From Streptomyces sp. 840.1 (lineage in GTDB: Bacteria; Actinomycetota; Actinomycetes; Streptomycetales; Streptomycetaceae), in NCBI RefSeq assembly GCF_003751445.1, contig NZ_RJUU01000002.1, positions 1,116,001 through 1,180,000 of the forward strand: 64,000 bases of DNA. The letters run 5' to 3'. The position numbers were made by a program, and so were the translations under genes. Below are positions 32,195 through 42,280 of this stretch, one piece after another. The notes under the pieces are model-generated. The model was not told where the DNA came from. It did not search any database and worked only from the letters and a program-made list of their open reading frames with translations. Numbering within the stretch: the stretch's first letter is position 1; every line of letters starts with the position of its first letter.

Positions 32195-34270
32195 TCAGGG
32201 CCCGCCCTCCGGAGCCGGGATCTCCTGCTCGGTCCACAGGGCCTTGCCCTCGGAGCCGTACCTGGTGCCCCAGTGCGTGGCGAGCTGCGACACGATGAAC
32301 AGACCTCGGCCGCCCTCGTCCACCGTGCGCGCGTGCCGCAGGTTGGGCGCCACCGGACTGGTGTCGTGGACCTCGCAGGTCAGGGTGCGGTCCAGCAGCA
32401 GACGCAGTTGCAGCGGCGGGGTTCCGTAACGGACCGCGTTGGTGATCAGCTCGCTCACGATCAGCTCGGTCGCCTCGATCGTCTCCTCGTCGAGGCTCCA
32501 TCCTTCGAGCCGGTCCCGCACGAGGGTACGGGCGACGGCCGGCGTGGTCCGGTCATGGGCCAGCTCCCAGGTCGCGACCCGGTCGGGCGGGACGACGCCG
32601 GTCCTGGCGAGCAGCAGCGCGGCGCCGTCGGGATGGGCGCCGGCCGGCAGGCTGTAGACGATGGAGTCGCACAGCTGCCGCAGGGGGCGGTCCGGGTAGA
32701 CGAGCGCCTCCCGCACCCGGGCCGCGGCCTGAGCGTCCGGCAGCAGCGAACGGGTGAGGAACGCCAGCACACTGCCTTCGTCGAGGTGGATCGTCGCCGT
32801 GGCGAAGGGCGCGCTGTCCTCGGAGAACAGCGGCGGGCCCTCCGGTACGTCGAGGGCGACCGGGCTGCCGTCGGGTGCGACGACGACCGGCGCCGGATGT
32901 CCCGCCCGCGCCACGGTGCAGGTCCGGGCGAAGGGATCGTAGACCGCGTACATGCAGGTCGCCGTCAGGGACTGGTTGTGCAGCGAGTCGCCCGGCGGCA
33001 GCGCCCTGCGCTCGCGCGCCAGCCGGTCGGCCGTGTCATTGAGCCGGGCCAGCACCTCGTCGGGCTCCAGGTCGAGGCCGGCCAGCGCGTGGATGACCGT
33101 GCGCAGCTGCCCCATGGTGATGGCCGTCTGCAGCCCATGCCCCTCGACGTTGCCGATGATCAGCGCGGTGCGCGCACCCGACAGGCCGACCGTGTCGAAC
33201 CAGCAGCCGCTGTTGCGCCCCGGAAGGAGCACGTGCGCGGTCTCGACGCCGATCCGGGCACCGTCGTGCTGGGGGAGCAGCCTGCGCTGGACGGTCGACG
33301 CGATCACGTGGTCGCGCTCGTAGCGCCGGGCGTTCTCGATGCTCAGCGCGGCATGGGCGCCGGCGGTCAGGGCGAGGGCGAGGTCGTTCTCGTCGTACGG
33401 CTCGACGCCCCGGAACCGGTAGAAGCTCACCAGGCCGAGCACGGAGCCGTGAAGTTTCAGCGGCACCACGATCAGCGAGTGCGCCCCGGACACCTCGATC
33501 ATCTGCGCGGTGTCCGGATCCGAGTCCAGCCACGGGGTGTCCGGGCCGAGCGTGGACAGCCGGGGCCGCAGATCCGTGACGGCGAGCGCGAACGGCGTAC
33601 GGTCGGGCAGCCGTCGCATGTCCCCGGCCATGGCGTCGCCACCCGACCCCCGTTGGGCCGCGCGGCGCAGCGGGACGTCGCGGCCCAGCGGACTCACCGG
33701 CGGGGGCGAACCCCGCAGGACCTCGTCCACCACCTCGACCACGGCGAAGTCGGCGAACCTCGGCACCAGGGCGGCGACCAGGCCCTCGCAGGTCGCCGCC
33801 ACATCGAGGGAGTGGCCCACCTCCCGGCGCACGGCCGTGAGGCAGTCCGCGCGGGCGCGCGCCTTCTCCCGCTCGTTGACGTCGACGACCGCGGCCAGCA
33901 CCCCGAGCGGCCGCCCCCCGGGGCCGTCCAGCCGGTGCAGGGTGACCCGCAGGCTGTGGTCGGGACCCGGCGCCTGGGCCAGCCGCCCCCGGATCACCCG
34001 GTCGAGCACGGGCACGCCGCTCTCCAGCACGCTGCGCAGCAGTTGTTCGGCCTCGTCCGGATCGTCGAGCCGGTACGCCTCGGTGAAGTGCAGTCCCACG
34101 AGCTGTTCGGCAGAGACGGCGTCGGACAGGGCGTTGACGCGCTCCACCCGCAGCTCGGTGTCCAGGACGTGCAGGCCCACCGCGGACTGGCTGAACAGGG
34201 CGTCCAGGAGCGCCGCCGCCATCACGTCGCCCGTGGTCGTCCCAGGGACCGCTCCACCGGCGTCCGACAC
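32195..34270 (-). CDS. PAS-GAF-PP2C-HATPase regulatory protein with degenerate phosphatase domain
   Basis: A 691-residue multi-domain regulator: PAS (about 15-130, ALFSQSAVGLHVLDTELRVE), GAF (about 140-315, IVVPLKLHGSVLGLVSFYR), SpoIIE/PP2C-like (about 320-550) and RsbW-type HATPase (about 565-690). The PP2C motifs are eroded: SGCWFD instead of GGDWYD, GNVEGHG instead of GDVxGHG, FLTRSL instead of xxTDGL and PDGAALLLA in place of the final DD. All usual metal-binding Asp positions are thus changed. The HATPase keeps its N box ELITNAVRYG and Gly-rich box DEGGRGLFIV, so kinase/anti-sigma activity may remain. The start is GTG 34268-34270 with GGGGGT upstream. Confidence 0.9.
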   Translation of the reverse strand: MSDAGGAVPGTTTGDVMAAALLDALFSQSAVGLHVLDTELRVERVNALSDAVSAEQLVGLHFTEAYRLDDPDEAEQLLRSVLESGVPVLDRVIRGRLAQAPGPDHSLRVTLHRLDGPGGRPLGVLAAVVDVNEREKARARADCLTAVRREVGHSLDVAATCEGLVAALVPRFADFAVVEVVDEVLRGSPPPVSPLGRDVPLRRAAQRGSGGDAMAGDMRRLPDRTPFALAVTDLRPRLSTLGPDTPWLDSDPDTAQMIEVSGAHSLIVVPLKLHGSVLGLVSFYRFRGVEPYDENDLALALTAGAHAALSIENARRYERDHVIASTVQRRLLPQHDGARIGVETAHVLLPGRNSGCWFDTVGLSGARTALIIGNVEGHGLQTAITMGQLRTVIHALAGLDLEPDEVLARLNDTADRLARERRALPPGDSLHNQSLTATCMYAVYDPFARTCTVARAGHPAPVVVAPDGSPVALDVPEGPPLFSEDSAPFATATIHLDEGSVLAFLTRSLLPDAQAAARVREALVYPDRPLRQLCDSIVYSLPAGAHPDGAALLLARTGVVPPDRVATWELAHDRTTPAVARTLVRDRLEGWSLDEETIEATELIVSELITNAVRYGTPPLQLRLLLDRTLTCEVHDTSPVAPNLRHARTVDEGGRGLFIVSQLATHWGTRYGSEGKALWTEQEIPAPEGGP

Positions 34271-34388
34271 GTCGCACCCCCATCAGGCTCCGCCGTCCCA
34301 GCGAATCAGCGGCTCTCGGGACAGCCTGCGTACCGCCCGTCCGGCCCGCCACCGTGCGGGGCCGAACGGGTGGATCCGCTGAGCCGGT

Positions 34389-36029
34389 TCAGCTGCCGAG
34401 GGCGGCCGAGACGACGCTCCTGGCCTCCTCCTGGACCCGGCCGAGGTGCTCGGCGCCGAGGAAGGACTCTGCGTAGATCTTGTAGACGTCCTCGGTGCCC
34501 GAGGGCCGGGCGGCGAACCAGGCGTTCTCCGTCGTCACCTTGATGCCGCCGATCGCCTCCCCGTTGCCCGGCGCGGAGGTGAGCACGGCCGTGACCGGTT
34601 CGCCCGCCAGGGTGTCGGCGCCGACCTGCTCGGGGGAGAGGCGCGCCAGCACCGCCTTCTGCTCACGGTCCGCCGGGGCATCGATACGGGCGTACGCGGG
34701 CTCACCGAACCGGGAGACCAGCGCGGCGTAGTGCGCGGAGGGGGATTCGTCCGTGACCGCGAGGATCTCGGAGGCGAGCAGCGCCAGCAGGATGCCGTCC
34801 TTGTCCGTCGTCCATACCGACCCGTCATGGCGCAGGAACGAGGCCCCGGCCGACTCCTCGCCACCGAACCCCAGGGAGCCGTCGGCCAGACCGTCCACGA
34901 ACCACTTGAACCCGACCGGCACCTCGACCAGTTCCCGGCCGAGACCGGCGGCGACCCGGTCGATCATGCCCGACGACACCAGGGTCTTGCCGATGCCCGC
35001 CCCGGCGGGCCACCGGTCCCGGTGCCGGTACAGGTAGTCGATGGCGACGGCGAGGTAGTGGTTCGGGTTCATCAGGCCCGCGTCGGGGGTGACGATGCCG
35101 TGGCGGTCCGCGTCGGCGTCGTTGCCGGTGGCGATGGAGTAGCGGTCGCGCTGCCCGATCAGTGAGGCCATCGCGTACGGGGACGAGCAGTCCATCCGGA
35201 TCTTGCCGTCCCAGTCCAGCGTCATGAACCGCCACGTGGGGTCGGTGAGCGGATTGACGACCGTCAGGTCGAGCCGGTGCTGCTCCGCGATGCGGCCCCA
35301 GTACGCGACCGACGCCCCGCCCAGCGGGTCGGCGCCGATCCGTACCCCGGCCGCGCGCACCGCGTCGAGGTCGAGCACGGAGGGAAGGTCCGTCACATAG
35401 CTGCCGAGGAAGTCGTACGTCCCGGTCGAGGGCGCCGCCAGCGCGCGGACGAAGGGCATCCGGCGGACGTCCTTGAGACCGCCCGCGATGATCTCGTTGG
35501 CCCGCTCCTGAATCCAGCCGGTCGCCGCGGACCCGGCCGGGCCGCCGTTCGGCGGGTTGTACTTGAACCCGCCGTCACCGGGCGGGTTGTGGGACGGGGT
35601 CACCACCACACCGTCGGCGAGGTGCGAGGTACGGCCGCGGTTGTGGGTGAGGACGGCGTGCGAGACCGCGGGCGTCGGCGTGTAGCCGTCGGCGGAGTCG
35701 ATGAGCACGTTCACGTCGTTGGCCGCGAACACTTCGAGGGCGGTGACCCGCGCGGGCTCCGAAAGCGCGTGGGTGTCGGCCCCGAGGAACAGCGGCCCGT
35801 CCGTCCCCTGCCGGGCCCGGTACTCGCTGATGGCCTGGCTCGTCGCGGCGATGTGGTCCTCGTTGAACGCGGTGGCCGTCGACGAACCCCGGTGCCCCGA
35901 GGTGCCGAACGCCACCCGCTGGCCCGCCTCGGCCGGATCCGGGTGCAGCGTGTAGTACGCCGTCACCAGCCGTGCCACATCGGTCAGGTCCTCGGGGCGC
36001 GCCTGCTGTCCGGCTCGTGTGTGCGGCAT
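34389..36029 (-). CDS. pgm: Phosphoglucomutase (alpha-D-glucose phosphate-specific)
   Basis: A 546-residue enzyme interconverting glucose-1-P and glucose-6-[10 protein letters not shown] near the N terminus, phosphoserine loop [18 protein letters not shown], metal loop [10 protein letters not shown], sugar loop FGGEESAG and phosphate-binding [10 protein letters not shown], full length for the Pgm family. ATG 36027-36029 is preceded by GGAGGAG. It links sugar catabolism with nucleotide-sugar synthesis and so could serve both the alpha-glucan locus and the exopolysaccharide locus, though nothing here shows co-regulation. Confidence 0.95.
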   Translation of the reverse strand: MPHTRAGQQARPEDLTDVARLVTAYYTLHPDPAEAGQRVAFGTSGHRGSSTATAFNEDHIAATSQAISEYRARQGTDGPLFLGADTHALSEPARVTALEVFAANDVNVLIDSADGYTPTPAVSHAVLTHNRGRTSHLADGVVVTPSHNPPGDGGFKYNPPNGGPAGSAATGWIQERANEIIAGGLKDVRRMPFVRALAAPSTGTYDFLGSYVTDLPSVLDLDAVRAAGVRIGADPLGGASVAYWGRIAEQHRLDLTVVNPLTDPTWRFMTLDWDGKIRMDCSSPYAMASLIGQRDRYSIATGNDADADRHGIVTPDAGLMNPNHYLAVAIDYLYRHRDRWPAGAGIGKTLVSSGMIDRVAAGLGRELVEVPVGFKWFVDGLADGSLGFGGEESAGASFLRHDGSVWTTDKDGILLALLASEILAVTDESPSAHYAALVSRFGEPAYARIDAPADREQKAVLARLSPEQVGADTLAGEPVTAVLTSAPGNGEAIGGIKVTTENAWFAARPSGTEDVYKIYAESFLGAEHLGRVQEEARSVVSAALGS

Positions 36030-36081
36030 CTGCCACTCCTCCGTATCGGTCGGTCGGTGCGATCTGCCCGCCGGGTCATTT

Positions 36082-36810
36082 TCACCGGTCGGCGTCGCCG
36101 GCGGGCGCCCGCCCCGCCGTGCGGACGGCCACCGCCGCCGCGTATCCCCGGGGGGCCGCGACATCGGTGACCGTCCAGCCGTCGGGGCCGGGCTGCGGCC
36201 GGGGACCGGTGCCCACGTGGTCGTGCGAGAGCCCGCCGGCCAGGCCGGCCCCCGTGCCCTTCAGATAAGCCTCCTTGCGGGTCCAGGCCCGGACGAAGGC
36301 GGCGGGCCGCTCATGCTCCGGCAGCGCCGCCAGTTCGCGGCACTCCGCCGGATGCAGCTTGTCCCCGATCTCCGCCACGATCTCGGCCGACGGAACACGC
36401 TCCACGTCCACCCCGACCGGCTCGTCCGCGAACGCCAGCAGCGCGACGCCCCGGGTGTGCGACAGGGAGAAGTGCACGCCGTCGGTCGCGGGACGGCCGT
36501 GCGGCCCGCCGCAGGACGGACAGGCCTCCCGCGTCAGCCGCACGGCGGCGGGCGCGATGCCGAGCCGGGCCCCCAGCAGCATCCGCAGCGCCACGTGCGA
36601 GGCGACGAAGCAGAGGCGGTCGGCCTCGACGGCCAGCGCTCCGGCCCGCGCGAGCTCCTTGGCGTCCAGGATGCCCGGGGCCAGCCGCTGCGCCCGGTCA
36701 CCGTCCCGCTGCGGGTCCACCTGCCACAACGCGGGGACACCGGGGCGCGGGGCAGGCTCCGGGCCCCGGTAGCCGGTCTCCGTGAACGCGAACTCGTCGG
36801 GCTGGTACAC
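36082..36810 (-). CDS. 4'-phosphopantetheinyl transferase superfamily protein (Sfp/HetI-like)
   Basis: A 242-residue enzyme that moves phosphopantetheine from CoA to a carrier-protein serine. Pseudo-dimeric Sfp size, with PPTase motifs [24 protein letters not shown] and [16 protein letters not shown] chose GTG 36808-36810 (VYQPDEFAF) with GAGGGAAG upstream; ATG at 36874 would add 22 residues. It ends 52 bases before the pgm start region on the same strand. It could activate the carrier protein at 55529, but any genome of this type has more than one such enzyme. Confidence 0.88.
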   Translation of the reverse strand: MYQPDEFAFTETGYRGPEPAPRPGVPALWQVDPQRDGDRAQRLAPGILDAKELARAGALAVEADRLCFVASHVALRMLLGARLGIAPAAVRLTREACPSCGGPHGRPATDGVHFSLSHTRGVALLAFADEPVGVDVERVPSAEIVAEIGDKLHPAECRELAALPEHERPAAFVRAWTRKEAYLKGTGAGLAGGLSHDHVGTGPRPQPGPDGWTVTDVAAPRGYAAAVAVRTAGRAPAGDADR

Positions 36811-36975
36811 CGTTACGTCTTCCCTCGTCCGGGGCGGGCGCCGCGAGCGGTCGTCGACGGCGGGGCGGTCGCACATATTCTATGGAGACCGGGGCCGGGG
36901 CGGACATACGCTCGCTCACAGGTGACCAGGTCACGGCGGCTTCCGGCCACCGGCCCATCGGACAGGAGACACCGG

Positions 36976-37470
36976 ATGTCATCGGACGACCGCCCGGCCG
37001 CCGGCCACATACGGCTGCGTGAGGCCCGCTCCGGCGACGCGGACCGTCTCACCCGGCTCTTCCTCGCCTCCCGCGCCTCGGCCATGCCGTACCTGCGCAG
37101 GGTGCACAGCGACGAGGCGACCCTCGGCTGGATGACCCATGTCGTACTGCCCGGCACCGATGTCTGGGTGGCCGAACTCCGCGCGGACGGCGCCGATGCG
37201 GAGATCGTCGGCTTCGTCTCGCTCGACGGCCAGGAGCTCGAACACCTCTACCTGAGCCCCGGTGCCTGGCGCCGGGGCATCGGCACCCTCCTGCTGGCGA
37301 AGGCCAGGGAGCGCAGCCCCGAGGGGCTCGCGCTCCACACCTTCCAACGCAACACCGCCGCACGTGCCTTCTACGAGCGGCACGGCTTCACCCCGTCGGA
37401 GTTCGACGACGGCAGCCGCAACGAAGAGGGCGAACCCGACGTCAGGTACCGCTGGAGCGCCACCGGCTGA
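36976..37470 (+). CDS. GNAT family N-acetyltransferase
   Basis: A 164-residue single GNAT domain. IRLREARSGDADRLTRLF at the N terminus, LEHLYLSPGAWRRGIGTLLLAKA (acetyl-CoA-binding R-x-x-G-x-G) and LHTFQRNTAARAFYERHGF at the C terminus. ATG 36976 with AGGAGA about 7 bases upstream. Substrate unknown. Divergent from the PPTase gene. Confidence 0.9.
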   Translation: MSSDDRPAAGHIRLREARSGDADRLTRLFLASRASAMPYLRRVHSDEATLGWMTHVVLPGTDVWVAELRADGADAEIVGFVSLDGQELEHLYLSPGAWRRGIGTLLLAKARERSPEGLALHTFQRNTAARAFYERHGFTPSEFDDGSRNEEGEPDVRYRWSATG

Positions 37471-37939
37471 GGCGCGCCCGCCCCTGAGCGCTGTCCCGCA
37501 GGTGTGTACTGACCTCGCACGCGCCGGACGCGGCTACGCCCGTCCTGCGGGCGGACGACGCTACTTTCGAAACACGCCCAGGCGCCGCCGTACGCGCCAG
37601 GGCCCTCGGACCGACTCCCCGTCCGAGCTGGCAGTTTTCAGCGCCTTTCGCTTTTACGCAAATTTGTTGCGCGAATTGCAGTCCGCTTGCGGTGTCGTCC
37701 TTGCGGAGTCGATGAGCCATCTATTGCCGTGTTTGTCATGGCAGTTGAGCCGGTGCGAGGCAATCCGCTTACGTCGCGGTTTCTGTCGTGACGGTGGACT
37801 CGCCGTCATTTCTCTGCAACTCTCTGACCGCAATACGCAAAAGTCCATCCTGTGGGCGCAGAAATCATGCCCCCAACAGGTACGCAGAAAGAGCCGCGCC
37901 TTGGACGCGCCCTGCGCCGAGGCCGAAGATCGGGGACAT
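37471..37939. other. 469-bp upstream region of the glucanase gene, AT-richer core
   Basis: No gene supported. About 37625-37890 is noticeably less GC-rich than the flanks and contains an inverted repeat CGCAA-N5-TTGCG (37657-37671), so it is most likely the promoter and control region of the GH87 glucanase. Direct CGCAA half-sites also occur near 37829-37840 (CCGCAATACGCAAAAG). The long open frame entering from the GNAT gene is a GC-frame artefact. Confidence 0.6.
37657..37671. promoter_or_regulatory. Inverted repeat CGCAA-N5-TTGCG upstream of glucanase
   Basis: CGCAA-ATTTG-TTGCG, 269 bases before the glucanase ATG. The same core, with spacer ATTCC, occurs upstream of the sugar-binding protein gene (42282-42296). 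Shared placement at both units of one pathway suggests a common regulator, which is not encoded inside the locus. Confidence 0.55.
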
Positions 37940-40900
37940 ATGAGAACGCAACGCTGGAGATGGCGGGTTCTTTCCGCCGCTGTCACCACCAGCATGCTGG
38001 TGGTCGGCTGGCCGGCGATCAACGCCTCGGCGGCCGGCGGCCCGAACATCGCCGCAGACCAGAAGGCGGCCGCGAGCAGCGCCGGCGGCGGGAAAGCCGC
38101 CGGGAACATCGCCGACGGTGAGCAGTCGACGTACTGGGAGGGGTCGAGCAGCGCTCTGCCCCAGTGGGTGCAGAGCGACCTGGGCAAGGTCACCCGCATC
38201 GACCAGGTCACCCTGAAGCTTCCCGCCGACTGGAAGACCCGCCGGCAGACCCTGTCGCTCCAGGGCAGCGCCGACGGCACCAGCTTCTCCACGCTGAAGA
38301 CCTCGGCCGCTTACACCTTCGCACCGGGCAGCTCCAACAAGGTGACCATCAGCTTCCCGGCCACCCGGACCCGGTTCGTACGGGCGAACATCACGGCGAA
38401 CACCGTCGCGAAGAACGGCCAGCTCTCCGAGCTGGAGGTCCGCGCGGCGGCTGCCTCGTCGGTGAACCTGGCCGCCGGCCGCACGCTCACGGCCAGCAGC
38501 TACACCCAGAACTACATCGCGTCGCAGGCCAACGACGGCAACGTGGCCAGCTACTGGGAGAGCCGCAACGGCGACCTGCCGCAGTGGATCCAGGCCGACC
38601 TCGGCTCCTCGGTGCGGGTCGACCGGGTGGTGCTGCGCCTGCCCGACGGCTGGGAGTCCCGCAGCCAGACCCTGAAGATCCAGGGCAGCACCAACGGCTC
38701 GGACTTCAGCGACCTGACGCAGTCCAAGGCGTACACCTTCAGCCCGACGGCCGGCGAGACGGCGACGATCAGCTTCGACGCCACGACCACCCGCTACGTG
38801 CGCGTCCTGGTCTCCGCCAACTCCGTCCAGCCGGGCGCCCAGGTCTCCGAGCTGGAGATCTACGGCCCCACCACGGGCGACACCCAGGCGCCCACCGCGC
38901 CGACGCAGCTGGCGTACACCGAGCCGGCTACCGGGCAGATCAGGCTGACCTGGAAGGCGGCGACGGACGACACCGCCGTCACCGGCTACGACATCTACGC
39001 CGACAACACCCTGCTGAGCAGCGTGGCCGGCAATGTCACCACGTTCACCGACACCCGTCCGACCGGCTCGACCGTGTCGTACTACGTCCGGGCCAAGGAC
39101 GCGGCGGGCAACGTCTCGGGCAACAGCAACACCGTCACCCGGACCGGCGACACGGGTGACACCCAGGCACCGACCGCACCGGCCGGCCTGAGCTTCACCG
39201 AGCCGGGCGCCGGGCAGATCAAGCTGACCTGGCAGGCCTCCACCGACAACAAGGGCGTCACCGGGTACGACATCTACGCCAACAACGTGCTGCGCAAGAG
39301 CGTGGCCGGCGATGTCACCACCTACACCGACACCCAGTCGGCCGCCACCACGGTCTCCTACACCGTGCGGGCCAAGGACGCGGCGGGCAACGTGTCGGGC
39401 GACAGCAACACCGTCACCCGCAACGGCAGCACGAGCGCGGCGTCCAACCTCGCGATCGGCAAGCCCATCACCGCCTCGTCCGTGGTCCACACGTTCGTCG
39501 CGGAGAACGCCAACGACAACAGCCTGACCACCTACTGGGAGGGCGCGGGCGGCAGCTACCCGAACACGCTGACGGTGAAGCTGGGCGCCAACGCCGAGAC
39601 CGACAGCGTCGTCGTGAAGCTCAACCCGGACAGCAGCTGGGGGGCCAGGACCCAGAACATCCAGGTGCTGGGCCGGGAGCAGAGCGCCTCGTCCTTCACC
39701 AGCCTGGTCGCCGCCAAGGACTACGCGTTCAGTCCGGGCAGCGGCAACGCGGTGACCATCCCGGTCAGCGGCCGGGTCGCCGACGTCCAGCTGAAGTTCA
39801 ACTCCAACACCGGCTCCGGTGCAGGTCAGGTCGCGGAGTTCCAGGTGCTGGGCGCCCCGGCACCCAACCCGAACCTCCAGGTCGGCTCGGTGACCGCGGC
39901 TCCCGCCGCGCCCGTCGAGTCCGACCCGGTCACGCTGACCGCGACGGTGCGCAACAGCGGTTCGGTCGCGGCTCCGGCGAGCAAGGTCGAGTTCCGGCTC
40001 GGCGGCACCAAGGTCGCCACCGGGTCCGTGGGCGCGCTGGCCGCCGGAGCCTCCACGCAGGTCAGTGCGGAGATCGGACCGCGTGACGCCGGCAGCTACG
40101 AGCTCAGTGCCGTCGCCGACCCGGCCAACGAGGTCATCGAGCAGAACGAGACCGACAACACCTACACCAGCGCCACCGCACTGGTCGTCAAGCCGGTCGC
40201 CAGCTCGGACCTGGTCTCCACCGGGGTCAGCACCTCCCCGTCGGCCCCGTCCAACGGCCAGAACGTCACGTTCTCCGTCGCCATCAAGAACCAGGGCACG
40301 GTGGCGTCCGCCGCCGGCGCCCACGCCGTCACGCTCAGCCTGCTCGACGCCAAGGGCGCCACGGTGAAGACCCTCACCGGCACCTACAACGGGGCCATCG
40401 CGGCGGGCGCCACCGGCGCGCCGGTGAGCCTGGGCAGCTGGACCGCGGTCAACGGCTCGTACACCGTGCGCACGGTGATCGCGGACGACACCAACGAACT
40501 CCCGGTGAAGCGCGAGAACAACACCACCACCAGCTCGTTCTTCGTCGGCCGGGGCGCCAACATGCCCTACGACATGTACGAGGCCGAGGACGGCGTCACC
40601 GGTGGCGGTGCCAAGGTCGTCGGACCGAACCGGACCGTCGGAGACATCGCGGGCGAGGCCTCGGGCCGCAAGGCCGTGACCCTCGACAGCACCGGCAACT
40701 ACGTGGAGTTCACCACCAGGGCCAGCACCAACACCCTGGTGACCCGGTTCTCCATCCCCGACTCCGCGGGCGGCGGAGGCATCGACTCCAAGCTGAACCT
40801 CTACGTGGACGGCACCTTCCTCAAGGCGATCGACCTCACCTCGAAGTACGCGTGGCTGTACGGCGCCGAGACCGGACCCGGAAACTCCCCGGGCTCGGGT

Positions 40901-42229
40901 TCGCCGCGGCACATCTACGACGAGGCGAACGTGATGCTGGGCAAGACCGTCCCGGCGGGCAGCAAGATCCGGCTCCAGAAGGACGCCGCGAACACCTCCA
41001 CCTACGCGATCGACTTCGTCAGCCTGGAGCAGGCCACCCAGATCGCCAACCCGGACCCGGCCGCCTACGCCGTGCCCGCCGGATTCACCCACCAGGACGT
41101 CCAGAACGCCCTGGACAAGGTCCGGATGGACACCACGGGCAAGCTGGTCGGCGTCTACCTGCCGGCCGGTGACTACCAGACCGCGAGCAAGTTCCAGGTC
41201 TACGGAAAGGCCGTGAAGGTCGTCGGCGCGGGCCCCTGGTACACCAGGTTCTTCGCACCCTCGGGCCAGGAAAACACCGACAACGGATTCCGTGCCGAGG
41301 CCAGTGCGAAGGGATCGTCGTTCGCGAACTTCGCGTACTTCGGGAACTACACCTCGCGCATCGACGGACCGGGCAAGGTGTTCGACTTCTCCAACGTCTC
41401 CGACATCACCATCGACAACGTCTGGAACGAGCACACGGTGTGCCTCTACTGGGGCGCGAACACCGACAGCATCACCATCAAGAACTCGCGCATCCGTGAC
41501 ACGTTCGCCGACGGCATCAACATGACCAACGGCTCGACGGACAACCACGTCGTCAACAACGAGTCCCGGGCCACGGGCGACGACAGCTTCGCACTGTTCT
41601 CGGCCATCGACTCCGGTGGCTCGGACATGAAGAACAACCTGTACGAGAACCTCACCTCGATCCTGACCTGGCGCGCGGCGGGTGTCGCCGTATACGGCGG
41701 CTTCGACAACACCTTCCGCAACATCCTGATCGCGGACACCCTGGTCTACTCGGGCGTCACGGTGAGCTCGCTGGACTTCGGCTACCCGATGAACGGGTTC
41801 GGGACCGAGCCGACGACCATCGAGAACGTGTCGATCGTCCGCTCCGGCGGCCATTTCTGGGGGACGCAGACCTTCCCCGGCATCTGGCTGTTCTCCGCCT
41901 CCAAGGTGTTCCAGGGCATCCGGATCAACCATGTCGACATCGTCGACCCGACGTACAGCGGCATCATGTTCCAGACCAACTACGTGGGAGGGCAGCCGCA
42001 GTTCCCGATCAAGGACACCGTGCTGAGCGACATCTCCATCTCGGGCGCCCGCAAGAGCGGCGACGCCTTCGACGCCAAGTCCGGCTTCGGGCTGTGGGCC
42101 AACGAGATGCCGGAGGCCGGCCAGGGGCCCGCCGTCGGTGAGGTCACCTTCAACGGCCTGAAGCTGAGCGGCAACGCACAGGACGTGAAGAACACCACCT
42201 CCACCATGAAGATCAACATCAACCCGTAA
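37940..42229 (+). CDS. Secreted multidomain alpha-1,3-glucanase (GH87, mutanase/mycodextranase type)
   Basis: A 1429-residue exported enzyme. Order: Sec signal (1-32); discoidin/CBM32-like domains at about 35-165 and 175-312; fibronectin III at about 313-402 and 407-495; third discoidin at about 501-638; two CARDB repeats (about 640-870); a CBM6/35-like module starting YDMYEAEDGVTGG (about 873-1035); and a C-terminal right-handed beta-helix (about 1038-1429). The helix matches GH87: Asp1191 (TFADGIN) and the pair Asp1214/Asp1215 (TGDDSFALF) are spaced 23 residues apart, as I recall for the three catalytic Asp of Agl-FH1. It should cut alpha-1,3-glucan such as fungal wall glucan or mutan outside the cell. 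ATG 37940; a terminator follows. Confidence 0.9.
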   Translation: MRTQRWRWRVLSAAVTTSMLVVGWPAINASAAGGPNIAADQKAAASSAGGGKAAGNIADGEQSTYWEGSSSALPQWVQSDLGKVTRIDQVTLKLPADWKTRRQTLSLQGSADGTSFSTLKTSAAYTFAPGSSNKVTISFPATRTRFVRANITANTVAKNGQLSELEVRAAAASSVNLAAGRTLTASSYTQNYIASQANDGNVASYWESRNGDLPQWIQADLGSSVRVDRVVLRLPDGWESRSQTLKIQGSTNGSDFSDLTQSKAYTFSPTAGETATISFDATTTRYVRVLVSANSVQPGAQVSELEIYGPTTGDTQAPTAPTQLAYTEPATGQIRLTWKAATDDTAVTGYDIYADNTLLSSVAGNVTTFTDTRPTGSTVSYYVRAKDAAGNVSGNSNTVTRTGDTGDTQAPTAPAGLSFTEPGAGQIKLTWQASTDNKGVTGYDIYANNVLRKSVAGDVTTYTDTQSAATTVSYTVRAKDAAGNVSGDSNTVTRNGSTSAASNLAIGKPITASSVVHTFVAENANDNSLTTYWEGAGGSYPNTLTVKLGANAETDSVVVKLNPDSSWGARTQNIQVLGREQSASSFTSLVAAKDYAFSPGSGNAVTIPVSGRVADVQLKFNSNTGSGAGQVAEFQVLGAPAPNPNLQVGSVTAAPAAPVESDPVTLTATVRNSGSVAAPASKVEFRLGGTKVATGSVGALAAGASTQVSAEIGPRDAGSYELSAVADPANEVIEQNETDNTYTSATALVVKPVASSDLVSTGVSTSPSAPSNGQNVTFSVAIKNQGTVASAAGAHAVTLSLLDAKGATVKTLTGTYNGAIAAGATGAPVSLGSWTAVNGSYTVRTVIADDTNELPVKRENNTTTSSFFVGRGANMPYDMYEAEDGVTGGGAKVVGPNRTVGDIAGEASGRKAVTLDSTGNYVEFTTRASTNTLVTRFSIPDSAGGGGIDSKLNLYVDGTFLKAIDLTSKYAWLYGAETGPGNSPGSGSPRHIYDEANVMLGKTVPAGSKIRLQKDAANTSTYAIDFVSLEQATQIANPDPAAYAVPAGFTHQDVQNALDKVRMDTTGKLVGVYLPAGDYQTASKFQVYGKAVKVVGAGPWYTRFFAPSGQENTDNGFRAEASAKGSSFANFAYFGNYTSRIDGPGKVFDFSNVSDITIDNVWNEHTVCLYWGANTDSITIKNSRIRDTFADGINMTNGSTDNHVVNNESRATGDDSFALFSAIDSGGSDMKNNLYENLTSILTWRAAGVAVYGGFDNTFRNILIADTLVYSGVTVSSLDFGYPMNGFGTEPTTIENVSIVRSGGHFWGTQTFPGIWLFSASKVFQGIRINHVDIVDPTYSGIMFQTNYVGGQPQFPIKDTVLSDISISGARKSGDAFDAKSGFGLWANEMPEAGQGPAVGEVTFNGLKLSGNAQDVKNTTSTMKININP

Positions 42230-42243
42230 CCACCTCGCGCGCA

Positions 42244-42275
42244 GGAACGCCGTCCGGCCTGCCGGGCGGCGTTCC
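42244..42275 (+). terminator. Strong terminator hairpin after the glucanase gene
   Basis: Arms GGAACGCCGTCCGGC (42244-42258) and GCCGGGCGGCGTTCC (42261-42275) pair over 15 bases with one G:U, 14 bases after the stop codon. It separates the glucanase transcript from the transporter operon. Confidence 0.8.
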
Positions 42276-42280
42276 GTGGT

